Part shown: piece after piece, positions 1 through 7,381 of the stretch
Numbering within the stretch: the stretch's first letter is position 1
Layout of the letters: each line of letters begins with the position of its first letter
Notes under the pieces: generated by a model
Databases searched by the model: none
Seen by the model: only the letters and a program-made list of their open reading frames with translations
What the model was told of the DNA's origin: nothing
Assembly (NCBI GenBank): GCA_040905905.1
Contig: JBBDQN010000022.1
Coordinates: 1-39,487 of the forward strand
Source: JAICND01 sp040905905
Lineage (GTDB): Bacteria > Actinomycetota > Acidimicrobiia > Spongiisociales > ZC4RG35
Direction of reading: 5' to 3'
DNA: 39,487 nt
Position numbers and translations under genes: made by a program

Positions 1-251
1 GGGGGGGGGGGGGCGAACTCGCAGAATCGTTCTCGAACAGTTACGCCGCCCCCTCCGGCCCTTCGGGCCACCTCCCCCAACGCTCACTACGTTCGCTGGG
101 GGAGGAAACGGGATCGTCTCTGACAGGTCGGATGGGTCCAGCCCGAAGGCTCGACGACAAGGTGAAGTCAACGCATCCGCCAACCGCTGACTACGACCTT
201 CCCCAGGCAGTGGTGGCCCACACCTGTCCATGGACAATTCATAGACCCCTG
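1..251. other. Window-edge intergenic region with poly-G run, hairpins and a palindrome
   Basis: No gene is supported here. The window opens with 13 G residues, the same number that ends the left contig at 23998-24010, so this may be an assembly artefact. Two hairpins follow: GGCCC/GGGCC at 57-69 with a 3-base loop, and CCTCCCCCA/TGGGGGAGG at 71-79 and 97-105. They lie downstream of the NUDIX operon, but no T-run follows on the minus strand, so an intrinsic terminator is not proven. A perfect 12-base palindrome, TGTCCATGGACA, lies at 225-236. Confidence 0.5.
57..105. repeat. Tandem GC-rich hairpins (REP-like)
   Basis: Two adjacent inverted repeats are seen: a 5-bp stem at 57-69 and a perfect 9-bp stem with arms at 71-79 and 97-105. 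Their compact, GC-rich layout resembles intergenic REP-type elements or a transcription-ending structure for the minus-strand NUDIX operon. Only one copy is visible in the window, so calling it a dispersed repeat is an inference. Confidence 0.4.
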
Positions 252-668
252 TCAGAGATTTCCGATGGATAACGCCTCGATCAGCGATGGCATCGTCGGC
301 GTCAAAGGCAGCAAGGGAACCTCTTCTAAGCGCACCCATCTGACCTGGGCGGCGTCATCACCCGCCATCAGCTCACCACCCACGACTGACCCCAGGTAGT
401 CGACCAGGCAGAAATGCCACTCGGGGGGGTCGCCCGGTCCGATGCTGTCACCAGCCCACACCACCTGGCCAACTTCGACATCAAGCCCGGTCTCCTCGCG
501 AGCCTCCCTGCGGGCAGCTTCCCTCATGGGCTCTCCGAGCCTGACCTTTCCCCCTGGAACCGCCCAGAGTCCCTCTCCCGGTGGACGTCCCCGTTGCACC
601 AAAAGCAACTTTCCCTCGTTGACTACAGCCACCCCCACACCACATACCGGGCGATCTTCAGTCGGCAT
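252..668 (-). CDS. NUDIX hydrolase
   Basis: A 138-residue protein hydrolysing a nucleoside-diphosphate-linked substrate; the substrate cannot be told from sequence. The Nudix box is complete: Gly40, five residues, Glu46, seven residues, Arg54-Glu55, then Glu58-Glu59-x-Gly61, which gives the metal-binding glutamates on the catalytic helix. The N-terminal strand (CGVGVAVVNEGKLLLVQRG) is typical of MutT/ADP-ribose pyrophosphatase-like members. The ATG at 668 overlaps the 3' end of the GNAT gene by 11 bases, so it is probably translated from the same mRNA as the last gene of a four-gene operon (DUF4193, glycosyltransferase, GNAT, NUDIX). The family is certain; a housecleaning or NDP-sugar role is only a guess from the neighbouring glycosyltransferase. 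Confidence 0.93.
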   Translation of the reverse strand: MPTEDRPVCGVGVAVVNEGKLLLVQRGRPPGEGLWAVPGGKVRLGEPMREAARREAREETGLDVEVGQVVWAGDSIGPGDPPEWHFCLVDYLGSVVGGELMAGDDAAQVRWVRLEEVPLLPLTPTMPSLIEALSIGNL

Positions 669-1128
669 GGTGCATGACGATGGAACGGGCGGCGAAGCCT
701 CCGGCCTCGAAGAAGTTTTTCACCAGACGATGTCCTGGCAAGACGTGGGCGTCGAAACGCCGCAGACCACGCGACCGCATGTCTTCCAGCGCCAGTTTTC
801 TCATGGCTTCCCCCACCCCGACCTCGCGGGCGTCCTTCTCGACAAAGACCAGCCGGATCGAACCTATCCGCTCGTCCCCCGCCTGTGGAAGGAGATCCTC
901 TACCCGGGCCAGGAGAAACCCGAGAGGGTAGGCGTCGATGGTTCCCAGATAGACCAGCGCGTCTGGATCGTCCAGCGCCGCCTCCAACGATTGGTCAACG
1001 GGCTCAGCCAATCCGTCGGCCAACGGCCACATAGCATGCAAGGCGACCATCTCCTTCTCCAGTTCCCGATACATCGCCACCAGAGAGGACAAGTCTTCGT
1101 TAACGGCCCGTCGTGCCGAAACCTCCAT
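658..1128 (-). CDS. GNAT-family N-acetyltransferase
   Basis: A 156-residue acetyl-CoA-dependent acyltransferase. The start is the ATG at 1128, which overlaps the TGA of the glycosyltransferase by one base (TGATG). The frame is open further upstream, but that part is the shadow of the glycosyltransferase. The N-terminus (VSARRAVNEDLSSLVAMYRE) has the usual first strand and helix. The central strand GSIRLVFVEKDAREVGVGEA corresponds to the acetyl-CoA-binding region, although the canonical RxxGxG/A loop is degenerate here (AREVGVGEAM). The C-terminal FFEAGGFAARSIVMHH matches the last strand of the fold. Substrate unknown. Translational coupling to a polyprenol glycosyltransferase and a NUDIX hydrolase suggests a shared operon, not necessarily one pathway. 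Confidence 0.85.
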   Translation of the reverse strand: MEVSARRAVNEDLSSLVAMYRELEKEMVALHAMWPLADGLAEPVDQSLEAALDDPDALVYLGTIDAYPLGFLLARVEDLLPQAGDERIGSIRLVFVEKDAREVGVGEAMRKLALEDMRSRGLRRFDAHVLPGHRLVKNFFEAGGFAARSIVMHHAD

Positions 1129-1859
1129 CAGGATTGGCCCCGCAGCCAGGAGAAACGCCGCGCCAGACCCCAGCGGGTCACCAGGCGCATCGCCTCGAGG
1201 ACAATGTCGGTTCCCATCTTCGAATAACCCCGGGTGCGATCTCGGAACACGATGGGCACCTCGACGATTTTGAGCCCGAGGTCTTCGGCCCGCATGGCCA
1301 TCTCCACCTGGAAGCCGTAACCCGTTGCTTCGACAGCACGGAATGGCATCGATCCCAGGGCTGCGGAGCGCCAGGCTCGAAAGCCCCCCGTGGCGTCGCG
1401 GATCTTGATACCCAGTAGCAAGCGTGCATAGAGATTTCCGCCCCGGGATAGGAGCCGGCGACCAAAGGTCCAATCGGGAGTCGCTCCGCCCGGCACGTAT
1501 CGGGAGCCCATCGCAACATCTGCCCCGGCGGCAACCACCGCGAGCAAGCGAGCGATGTCGGTGGGGTTGTGGGAGAAATCACAGTCCATTTGCACAACCG
1601 CTTCGGCTGTCCCGGCCAGAGCCCGATCAAAGCCTTCTGCATAGGCGGGGCCGAGTCCTTCCTTGGCTGCGCGATGGATGACTTCGATCCCGGGCGTTGA
1701 GCTCGCCAGCTCATCGGCGATCTGGCCGGTTCCGTCAGGTGAAGAGTCGTCGACGATCAGCAGTTGATAGCCCTGCAGCAGGACTGCGGCGGCGAGATGG
1801 GCCAGGTTCTCCCGTTCGTTGTAGGTGGGGACGACGACGATGACCCGGTCAGGATGCAC
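1128..1859 (-). CDS. Polyprenol monophosphomannose synthase-like GT2 glycosyltransferase
   Basis: A 243-residue GT-A glycosyltransferase of family 2, similar to the catalytic domain of dolichol/polyprenol-phosphate mannosyltransferase (Ppm1/DPM1). It would move mannose from GDP-mannose to polyprenyl phosphate on the cytoplasmic face, making the lipid-linked donor for mannosylation outside the membrane. Visible motifs are VVPTYNERENL at the N-terminus, LIVDDSSPDGTG (first Asp pair), QMDCDFSHNP (DxD) and the GYGFQVEMAMRAEDLG acceptor region followed by VPIVFRDRTRGYSKM. All are hallmarks of the DPM subfamily. There is no fused transmembrane or acyltransferase domain; the length fits soluble DPM1-type enzymes. 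The ATG at 1859 lies within the 3' end of the DUF4193 gene (11-base overlap). Sugar specificity is inferred from the family. Confidence 0.88.
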   Translation of the reverse strand: MHPDRVIVVVPTYNERENLAHLAAAVLLQGYQLLIVDDSSPDGTGQIADELASSTPGIEVIHRAAKEGLGPAYAEGFDRALAGTAEAVVQMDCDFSHNPTDIARLLAVVAAGADVAMGSRYVPGGATPDWTFGRRLLSRGGNLYARLLLGIKIRDATGGFRAWRSAALGSMPFRAVEATGYGFQVEMAMRAEDLGLKIVEVPIVFRDRTRGYSKMGTDIVLEAMRLVTRWGLARRFSWLRGQS

Positions 1860-2295
1860 AGTCGCGGCAGAACATTCTGCGACGGTTGGCGATCTGACTC
1901 GTCCTCTTTACGAGGAAACACGACTGACACACGAACTCACCGTCCCGGACGGCGTGAGCGTCGAGGTCCATGGTCAGTTCTTCGCGGCGGATTGCTCGCA
2001 ACTCGGCGACTTCGTCGACCAGGAGGGACTCGGACACCTCGTCCTCGAGAAGCTCCAGCTCCTCTGCTTCGAGTTCGTCAAGCGCCTCGTCACCTTCGGC
2101 TTCTTCGTCTTCGGCTTCCTCGTCCTCAAACTCTTCGTCTACAAAGACCTCGACCTCGATCTCGACCTCGGTCAGTTCTTCCTCTTCGAGCTCAGCCTCG
2201 TCAGCCTCCGCTTCTTCGTCTTCAACCTCGACCAGCTCAGCCGGTACCTCCTCGGCAACCGGCTCGTCTGCTTTTGCTGTCTTTTTTCGTGCCAT
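1849..2295 (-). CDS. DUF4193 zinc-ribbon protein with long Glu-rich N-terminal extension
   Basis: A 148-residue protein with two parts. Residues about 10-95 are an extreme run of Glu, Asp, Ala, Val and Leu. The C-terminal part has a CQSC...CRDC pair of CxxC motifs, with FLVKRTSQIA between them, as in the actinobacterial DUF4193 family; the function of that family is unknown. Usual members are near 100 residues, so the acidic segment is an expansion. The coding strand for it is rich in GAG/GAC-type codons, which makes the opposite strand look Ser-rich. The ATG at 2295 has a purine-rich GGGGGA about nine bases upstream and a TATACT box at 2326-2331. It is the first gene of the four-gene operon ending with the NUDIX hydrolase. 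Family assignment is fairly sure; function unknown. Confidence 0.82.
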   Translation of the reverse strand: MARKKTAKADEPVAEEVPAELVEVEDEEAEADEAELEEEELTEVEIEVEVFVDEEFEDEEAEDEEAEGDEALDELEAEELELLEDEVSESLLVDEVAELRAIRREELTMDLDAHAVRDGEFVCQSCFLVKRTSQIANRRRMFCRDCAS

Positions 2296-2325
2296 TGCCT
2301 AAAAATCCCCCTGCGGAGCGGCGGG

Positions 2326-2331
2326 AGTATA
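2326..2331 (-). promoter_or_regulatory. Putative -10 box upstream of the DUF4193 operon
   Basis: TATACT on the minus strand, about 30 bases before the ATG at 2295, in the 58-base gap after the lipid kinase gene. No convincing -35 hexamer is seen at 16-18 bases, so this is a weak call. Confidence 0.4.
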
Positions 2332-2353
2332 AGTCCCCGGACTCTTGTTCGGC

Positions 2354-3238
2354 CTAGATCTTGAGATCGAGGGCGCCCGCCTCAACCGTCACGGTGACCG
2401 GAGTATTCCCGACCAGGTCCCCATCCGCCTCGATCGGCCACGAATGTTCAGTTTCGAGATGAAAGCTCGGTGTCGAATAGCGGCGCACAGCCTTATCGGT
2501 CAGGTGGACTCCACGGATGATCTTGGGGACCAGTCTGACGGCCTCCCACTTGGCTGCATTGATCACCTGAAGATCGAGGTTGCCGTCCATCATCGTGGAC
2601 CGGGGAGCCACGTTCCATCCACCGGCGAAGAACTGCCCGTTGGCGAAGATCACCGCCAGGGCCCGGCCGCGATGTTGGCGCCCACCCAGGTCGACGCGAG
2701 CTTCCCCGGCGGGGAATCGTGGCAGCCGCCCGAGAAATGCCATCGGGTAACGAGCCTTGCCCCACTTCCGCGAGAGATCTTGCGCGGTCTGGGCCGCCGC
2801 AGCTCCCACCCCGCTCTGAGCAACGTTGACGAAATAGCGAGTGCCCCAGGCACCCTCCAGCCTCCCCAGATCGATGCGATAGGTCCGGTCACCACGGAGA
2901 TGGGTGGCGGCTCCTTCCAACCGTTGCGGGACGCCAAACGTCCGCAAGAGGTCACAACCAGTTCCGGCCGGCAACAGGCCCAGGATCGGTCGGGCCTCCA
3001 ACGGGAACGACATAAGGGTGTTGGCCGCCAGATTGGCGGTTCCGTCACCACCCACAAGAGCGAGCCGCGCCGAACCGCTTTGGACCAGGTCGGCGATCGC
3101 CTGGCGCATTTCCTCTGCCGATCCCGGCGTGAGAATTCTGTGGTCGATCGCCTCCCCCTTGAGGACGGCGGCAACTCGGCCAGGGTCGACCGCCCGCTTA
3201 CCTGCGGCCTGGTTGACCAGGACGGGCCATGCATTCAC
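2354..3238 (-). CDS. Diacylglycerol kinase-family lipid kinase (YegS/DgkB-like)
   Basis: A 294-residue member of the DAGK catalytic superfamily, expected to phosphorylate diacylglycerol or a related lipid with ATP at the inner membrane face. The nucleotide-binding signature GGDGT is at residues 63-67 (ALVGGDGTANLAAN). The N-terminal strand VLVNQAAGKR matches the conserved first motif, and GLLPAGTGCDLLRTFG matches the G-T-x-N-D-region; here Cys replaces the usual Asn. Downstream, FANGQFFAGGWNVAPRSTMM and DGNLDL are the usual C-terminal domain motifs. The start is a GTG at 3238, 19 bases after the helicase stop, so it is probably co-transcribed with helY. The exact lipid substrate is not determinable. 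Confidence 0.9.
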   Translation of the reverse strand: MNAWPVLVNQAAGKRAVDPGRVAAVLKGEAIDHRILTPGSAEEMRQAIADLVQSGSARLALVGGDGTANLAANTLMSFPLEARPILGLLPAGTGCDLLRTFGVPQRLEGAATHLRGDRTYRIDLGRLEGAWGTRYFVNVAQSGVGAAAAQTAQDLSRKWGKARYPMAFLGRLPRFPAGEARVDLGGRQHRGRALAVIFANGQFFAGGWNVAPRSTMMDGNLDLQVINAAKWEAVRLVPKIIRGVHLTDKAVRRYSTPSFHLETEHSWPIEADGDLVGNTPVTVTVEAGALDLKI

Positions 3239-3257
3239 GCGCGTTTGGCGGTCTTGG

Positions 3258-5795
3258 TCATCCGACGCCCATCGCCGCTACCACCCCGCGGTCGATTTTC
3301 GACAATGCATCCTTGGCCTCGACTCCGATCTCGGGTGCCACATCACGAAGTTGTTTGATGAGGTCGACCAGTTGACGGGAAACCCGAACGAAGTCGCCCG
3401 GCTGGAGCCGGCGGTCCTGGAAGTCTTCCAGTTCGTCGCCGCACGCCCAGCGGTAGGCGAGGCCCGCAAAACCGGGGTCGGGTGACCGGGTAGGTGGCAA
3501 TTTCATGAGCCGCTCTTTCCGGTTGAGCTCCTCCCACAGTTCTTCGATGGCCTCCCACCGCTCGGCGAGCACGGCCGTCGGCCACACCGGCACGCTCCGC
3601 TCATCGGTTCTCGGCTCGTAGATGAAACAACTCGCCAACGCCGCCAACTCCTCGGCCAATAGGTCCCAGAACAATCCCCGTTCCAGTGTCTCGGCCAGCA
3701 GCAAGTCGAGTTCGTTGTAAATGAATCGCAGGCGAACCCCGCGCGGGGTGAGGTTCCAGCCCTCCAGATAACCAAAGTCGGTCATCAGTTGCTCAATGGC
3801 ACGGAAGTCTTCTACCAGACCCAGGCCTGATGATCGGAGCTCGGCTCGGATCTGTTCCACCCGTTTGCGAGTCCTTTGGGCGCGGCGAAGCCAGCGAAGG
3901 TGAGACTCGGCAGCCGGGCAGTCGGCCACCGGATGTTCCACCCTCACGGGCGCCTCCAACCTGGCCGACTCCGAGTCCGGTCGTGGGATCTTGCGCAACA
4001 GCCGCAACGCATCCTGTTGAAACCTGCGGTCCTTGGGTGCGAAGGGTTTGGGCAACTCCACCGTTGCGACTTTGTCGGTGCCGATCACCACTTCTTTTGC
4101 CCCCAAAGCCACCACCCGGCCCGAGGTCGAGAGCGATAGCAACTTCATCCCGCCGCCTTCTCGCCGGACTCGACGCAGGATCAGATGGCGCCCCTGCCGC
4201 GGACCACCCGGGATGTCGACGACATCACCCGGCAGGAGACGCCCGAGGAGGTCAGCCCGTTTTGGGGTGGGCTGTCCGTCGACCAGACCCAGATACTCGG
4301 CGACGGATCCGAGTTCACAGACAGCTTTGGCCTCTTCCTGTTCAAGCCGCTCCTCGAGCTGGGTGAGCTGGACAGCGGCGGCGCTCCTGTCCTCTTGTTT
4401 TTGATACTGGGCGAACGATGCCGCCAGCAGCTCCTCGGCCCGGGGCTCGGGGTAATTCGCCACCAGATTGGCGGCCATGTTGTACGTCGGCCGAAAGCTC
4501 GATCGGAGAGGATGGCTTCCAGTTGCGGCTACCTCCACCACCCGGCTGAACTGAACATAGGGGGAATGGAGGACGACCCCGTAACCAACCACGTCGATGC
4601 CCCTCCGGCCCGCTCGACCGGTCAACTGTGTGTAGTCGCCGGGTGGCATGATCTCGTGGCCATCACCGGCCCACTTCGATAGACTCTCGAGTACTACGGT
4701 ACGGGCGGGCATGTTGATGCCAAGCGCCAGGGTTTCGGTGGCAAACACGACCCGCAACAGCCCGGTGGAAAAAAGGATTTCAACGGTCTCCTTGAAGGCC
4801 GGGACCATCCCGGCATGGTGGGGCGAGACTCCCGCCTCGAGACCGGCCAGCCAACGGGGATAGTCGAGCACCGCCAGATCGGCGTCGGAGAGATGGGCGG
4901 TCCGCTCCTCGGCGATGGCACGAATGCTCTCTCGCTCATCCGGTGACGTAAGGCGCACCCCCGACTCGAGGAGGCGAAGCGCGGCGGCGTCGCACCCTGC
5001 CCGGGAGAAGATGAAATAAATCGCCGGAAGCATCCCCTCGGCAGCCAGGTGCTCAACCGTCTCGATTCGATTGGGTGTCACGAATCGACGGCGGCGTCCC
5101 CGTTCAAGGCCGAGCATGTGCTCTATCCGGGGATTGGGCCGGCTTCGCCCCTCCCGGGTCGAAAAGGTCGGGAGCATTTTGAGAACGTCAGAGACCCGGT
5201 CCCTGAGGAGATATCTCGGCTCAAGTGGCACCGGCCGATGGTCGGAGAAGATCAGAGTGGTAGCGCCCCGGCGTTCTCGCACCCAGGCGGCGAACTCCTC
5301 CGCATTCGCCACGGTCGCGGACAAACACACAAGTTGGATTGGGGCCGGGGCGTGGATGATGACTTCCTCCCAGACGGCACCCCGAAAGCGATCCTGGAGG
5401 TAGTGGACCTCGTCGAGAATGACCACCGACACCCGGGCAAGGGCGTTGCTTCCGGCATAGATCATGTTGCGAAGGACCTCGGTGGTCATCACCACCACAT
5501 CGGCGTTGCCGTTGACCACGTTGTCACCGGTCAACAGCCCCACCCGGCGTTCGCCATAGACCGCCACCAGGTCGGCGTACTTCTGGTTGCTCAGGGCCTT
5601 GATCGGGGTTGTGTAGAACGCCCGGTAGCCCCGCTCCAGAGCCAGGTGGACAGCTGCTTCAGCGACCAGGGTTTTGCCGGCGCCGGTTGGAGCCGACACC
5701 ACCACAGTGTCCCCGGCTTCAACCGCGGCCACGGCTTCTTTCTGAAATGGGTCCGGGGCGAACGGCAGGGTCGCGTAGAACAACTCTGCGCTCAT
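3258..5795 (-). CDS. helY: HelY-like Ski2/Mtr4-family DExH RNA helicase
   Basis: An 845-residue superfamily 2 helicase. Walker A APTGAGKT is at residues 35-42, the TTPIKALSNQK motif Ia at 62-72 and Walker B DEVH at 128-131. Motif III is LSATVANAEEF. The second RecA domain carries ATETLALGINMPARTV (motif V) and QLTGRAGRRGID (motif VI). The C-terminal part, including the Ski2-type DSHCT-like helical domain, ends in RVSRQLVDLIKQL. Family members unwind RNA for decay or processing. Position after tatC matches mycobacteria, where helY follows pafABC-tatA-tatC, so the gene name rests on both sequence and synteny. The ATG at 5795 lies 25 bases after the tatC stop. No missing motifs were noticed. Confidence 0.95.
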   Translation of the reverse strand: MSAELFYATLPFAPDPFQKEAVAAVEAGDTVVVSAPTGAGKTLVAEAAVHLALERGYRAFYTTPIKALSNQKYADLVAVYGERRVGLLTGDNVVNGNADVVVMTTEVLRNMIYAGSNALARVSVVILDEVHYLQDRFRGAVWEEVIIHAPAPIQLVCLSATVANAEEFAAWVRERRGATTLIFSDHRPVPLEPRYLLRDRVSDVLKMLPTFSTREGRSRPNPRIEHMLGLERGRRRRFVTPNRIETVEHLAAEGMLPAIYFIFSRAGCDAAALRLLESGVRLTSPDERESIRAIAEERTAHLSDADLAVLDYPRWLAGLEAGVSPHHAGMVPAFKETVEILFSTGLLRVVFATETLALGINMPARTVVLESLSKWAGDGHEIMPPGDYTQLTGRAGRRGIDVVGYGVVLHSPYVQFSRVVEVAATGSHPLRSSFRPTYNMAANLVANYPEPRAEELLAASFAQYQKQEDRSAAAVQLTQLEERLEQEEAKAVCELGSVAEYLGLVDGQPTPKRADLLGRLLPGDVVDIPGGPRQGRHLILRRVRREGGGMKLLSLSTSGRVVALGAKEVVIGTDKVATVELPKPFAPKDRRFQQDALRLLRKIPRPDSESARLEAPVRVEHPVADCPAAESHLRWLRRAQRTRKRVEQIRAELRSSGLGLVEDFRAIEQLMTDFGYLEGWNLTPRGVRLRFIYNELDLLLAETLERGLFWDLLAEELAALASCFIYEPRTDERSVPVWPTAVLAERWEAIEELWEELNRKERLMKLPPTRSPDPGFAGLAYRWACGDELEDFQDRRLQPGDFVRVSRQLVDLIKQLRDVAPEIGVEAKDALSKIDRGVVAAMGVG

Positions 5796-5820
5796 GAGGG
5801 GATGCCGGAGGCGAACGGCC

Positions 5821-6534
5821 TCACTTCCGAAGGATCAGCTTGATGAGCAAGATGGTGATCTCGTACAGGAGGTAGAGAGGGGCGGCAACCGCCGCCAGGG
5901 TCAGTGGGTCGCCGGTGGGAGTGATGGCGGCAGCGGCGATGACGATCACCAGGACTGCCCATCGCCGGGCCTTGCCCAACTTGCGGCTGTCGGTAATACC
6001 TGCGGCCGCGCCGGCGAACAGAAACACCGGGAACTGAAACGTGATTCCCAAAGCGAGCAAGATACGCAACACGAATGAGTAGTAGGCCCCAATTCGAAGG
6101 TCGTTCCTGACGTCAGGGAAGATCCCCAGCAGCACCTCCAGCGCCCTCGGCAGCAAGGTGTACCCGAACAGCACCCCACCAGAGAACAAGAGAACAAAAA
6201 CGGTGACCAGTGGGATCACCCACTTGCGCTCCTTCAAGGTGAGCGCAGGGCTGACAAATGCCCACAACTGATAGAAGATGACGGGGCTGGCGAGCATGGC
6301 GCCTCCAAAGAAGGCCACCCTCATCAAGACTCCGAACTCCTCGCCGGCCTCTATCGCGATCAGATTCTCGGTAGGGGCAGCCTCGCGGTAGGGCCGCTCG
6401 AGGATATCGGTGAGTGGGTTGGCGAAAAAGAGCGCGAACACCGAGGTGATCACCAGGGCGATCGCTATTCGGATGATCCTCGTTCGTAGTTCGGCAAGGT
6501 GGGCGAGGATCGGTTGAGGTTGATCAGTCGTCAC
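5821..6534 (-). CDS. tatC: Twin-arginine translocase subunit TatC
   Basis: A 237-residue polytopic membrane protein, the receptor core for folded twin-arginine substrates. The conserved N-terminal cytoplasmic motif HLAELRTRIIRI is at about residues 11-22, followed by the first membrane helix. FQFPVFLF and the late AAAITPTGDPLTLAAVAAPL helix-loop, with the P-x-D/P-x-T region typical of TatC, are visible, and six hydrophobic segments can be counted. The start is a GTG at 6534, sharing bases with the TGA of the upstream tatB-like gene (GTGA), which indicates translational coupling. Length is slightly shorter than the usual 250-300 residues, with a short C-terminal tail. Confidence 0.95.
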   Translation of the reverse strand: MTTDQPQPILAHLAELRTRIIRIAIALVITSVFALFFANPLTDILERPYREAAPTENLIAIEAGEEFGVLMRVAFFGGAMLASPVIFYQLWAFVSPALTLKERKWVIPLVTVFVLLFSGGVLFGYTLLPRALEVLLGIFPDVRNDLRIGAYYSFVLRILLALGITFQFPVFLFAGAAAGITDSRKLGKARRWAVLVIVIAAAAITPTGDPLTLAAVAAPLYLLYEITILLIKLILRK

Positions 6535-6899
6535 TCCTGATCCTCGACCGGCCCGTCCCCCGCCTCGATCCCGTCAAGGTCGATAATGGCATCGGCTGGG
6601 GTGGGGCCGCTAACCGGTTTCGGGCCGTGCCAGGGGATACGGGTGGGGTTGGATTCAGAGGCGAGTCGGGCGGCGTCGCGCAGGCTCGAGCGCACTTCAC
6701 GCACTGGTTGGGCCAGATCCTCGCGGACCTGCTTGAGATCGCCCACCTCGGCCTCCAGCCCGGTCCTCATCTCCCGGGCGGCTGTCCGCAGTTCCCGGGC
6801 CCAGCCACCCAATTTGCGGGACAGCAAAGGGAGACGCTCCGGCCCCAGGACCATGAGAGCGACCAGCACGATCACAATCCACTCGCCACCGTCAATCAT
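6531..6899 (-). CDS. tatB: TatA/TatB-family twin-arginine translocase subunit (TatB-like)
   Basis: A 122-residue protein with a single N-terminal membrane helix (EWIVIVLVALMVLGPERLP), a hinge and a long charged amphipathic helix (KLGGWARELRTAAREM...). The GPERLP hinge and the length favour TatB over TatA, although synteny with mycobacteria (pafC-tatA-tatC) would predict tatA. In some actinobacteria one protein may serve either role. The acidic, Pro-rich tail is probably disordered. The ATG at 6899 is unambiguous, and the stop overlaps the tatC start. A hairpin-forming gap of about 120 bases separates it from the upstream zinc-ribbon gene, so it may have its own promoter or be reached by read-through. 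No second TatA/B gene is visible in the window. Confidence 0.88.
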   Translation of the reverse strand: MIDGGEWIVIVLVALMVLGPERLPLLSRKLGGWARELRTAAREMRTGLEAEVGDLKQVREDLAQPVREVRSSLRDAARLASESNPTRIPWHGPKPVSGPTPADAIIDLDGIEAGDGPVEDQE

Positions 6900-6961
6900 G
6901 TGCCCTCATGGTAGGCGGTGGGGCCACTTGTCCCACCGTCGGTGCCCCGGTCCGGACGCGC

Positions 6962-7015
6962 CACACCCCGGCAGGGAGGAGGTGCGCTATGACCTTCCCG
7001 TCCTGGCGGGGTGTG
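6962..7015. terminator. Hairpin between zinc-ribbon gene and tatB
   Basis: A perfect 9-bp stem, CACACCCCG at 6962-6970 and CGGGGTGTG at 7007-7015, encloses 36 bases that can partly pair further (CAGGGAGGAGGT against ACCTTCCCGTCCTG). On the plus strand it is followed directly by five T (7016-7020), the form of an intrinsic terminator, yet no plus-strand gene precedes it. On the minus strand it sits just after the stop at 7022 without a T-run. It may end or attenuate minus-strand transcription, or block antisense transcription. Confidence 0.5.
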
Positions 7016-7021
7016 TTTTTA

Positions 7022-7312
7022 TCAGCCGGCGAGGAGCCGGAATGGATCGGGTTCGGCGGCTAGCGCGGCGGCGAAAGCTGCGATTTCGTCTTCGGTGATC
7101 GGATCAGGATTGATCACCTCATAGGAGACACCGGTGGCGAGTAGCACGCTTACCACCCTGGCGTTCGCCGGTCGGCGCTGCACGGTTGTGCAGGTTGGGC
7201 AGACGAACCGATAGTTGCCTTCGTCCTGGCTGGGAGCCAGTTCTAGAGCCAAGTCCGCCGGCGTCAGCTGTACGTCTCCGCACCGGCTACAAGTGGTCTT
7301 GATGGTGGTCAT
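7022..7312 (-). CDS. Small zinc-ribbon protein, function unknown
   Basis: A 96-residue protein. Cys8-x2-Cys11 and Cys38-x2-Cys41 form a probable zinc ribbon (TTCSRCG and FVCPTC), with a 26-residue acidic loop between them (LTPADLALELAPSQDEGNY). The C-terminal half, VVSVLLATGVSYEVINPDPI followed by an acidic and Ala-rich helix, has no motif I recognise. It lies between pafC and tatB, with a hairpin on each side (7321-7360 and 6962-7015). Both the spacing and the hairpins suggest separate control from the pafABC genes. The start ATG at 7312 is the only sensible one, because the zinc ribbon begins at residue 8. It could be a transcription- or RNA-associated ribbon, but the partner is unknown. 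Confidence 0.8.
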   Translation of the reverse strand: MTTIKTTCSRCGDVQLTPADLALELAPSQDEGNYRFVCPTCTTVQRRPANARVVSVLLATGVSYEVINPDPITEDEIAAFAAALAAEPDPFRLLAG

Positions 7313-7320
7313 GTTGGGTT

Positions 7321-7360
7321 GCTCCGCCTTTCAAACCGTACGAGTCCGTATCGGCGGAGC
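7321..7360. promoter_or_regulatory. Hairpin between pafC and the zinc-ribbon gene
   Basis: A perfect 8-bp inverted repeat, GCTCCGCC at 7321-7328 and GGCGGAGC at 7353-7360, with a 24-base loop. It occupies most of the 69-base gap and ends nine bases before the start codon at 7312. There is no U-tract. It could mask or set the start of the downstream gene or act as a weak terminator. Confidence 0.4.
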
Positions 7361-7381
7361 CCATCCCAAACTTGAGCTTCC

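Noticed and set aside
1970..2302. Ser-rich plus-strand frame
   Set aside because: It is the exact antisense of the Glu-rich codons of the DUF4193 gene.
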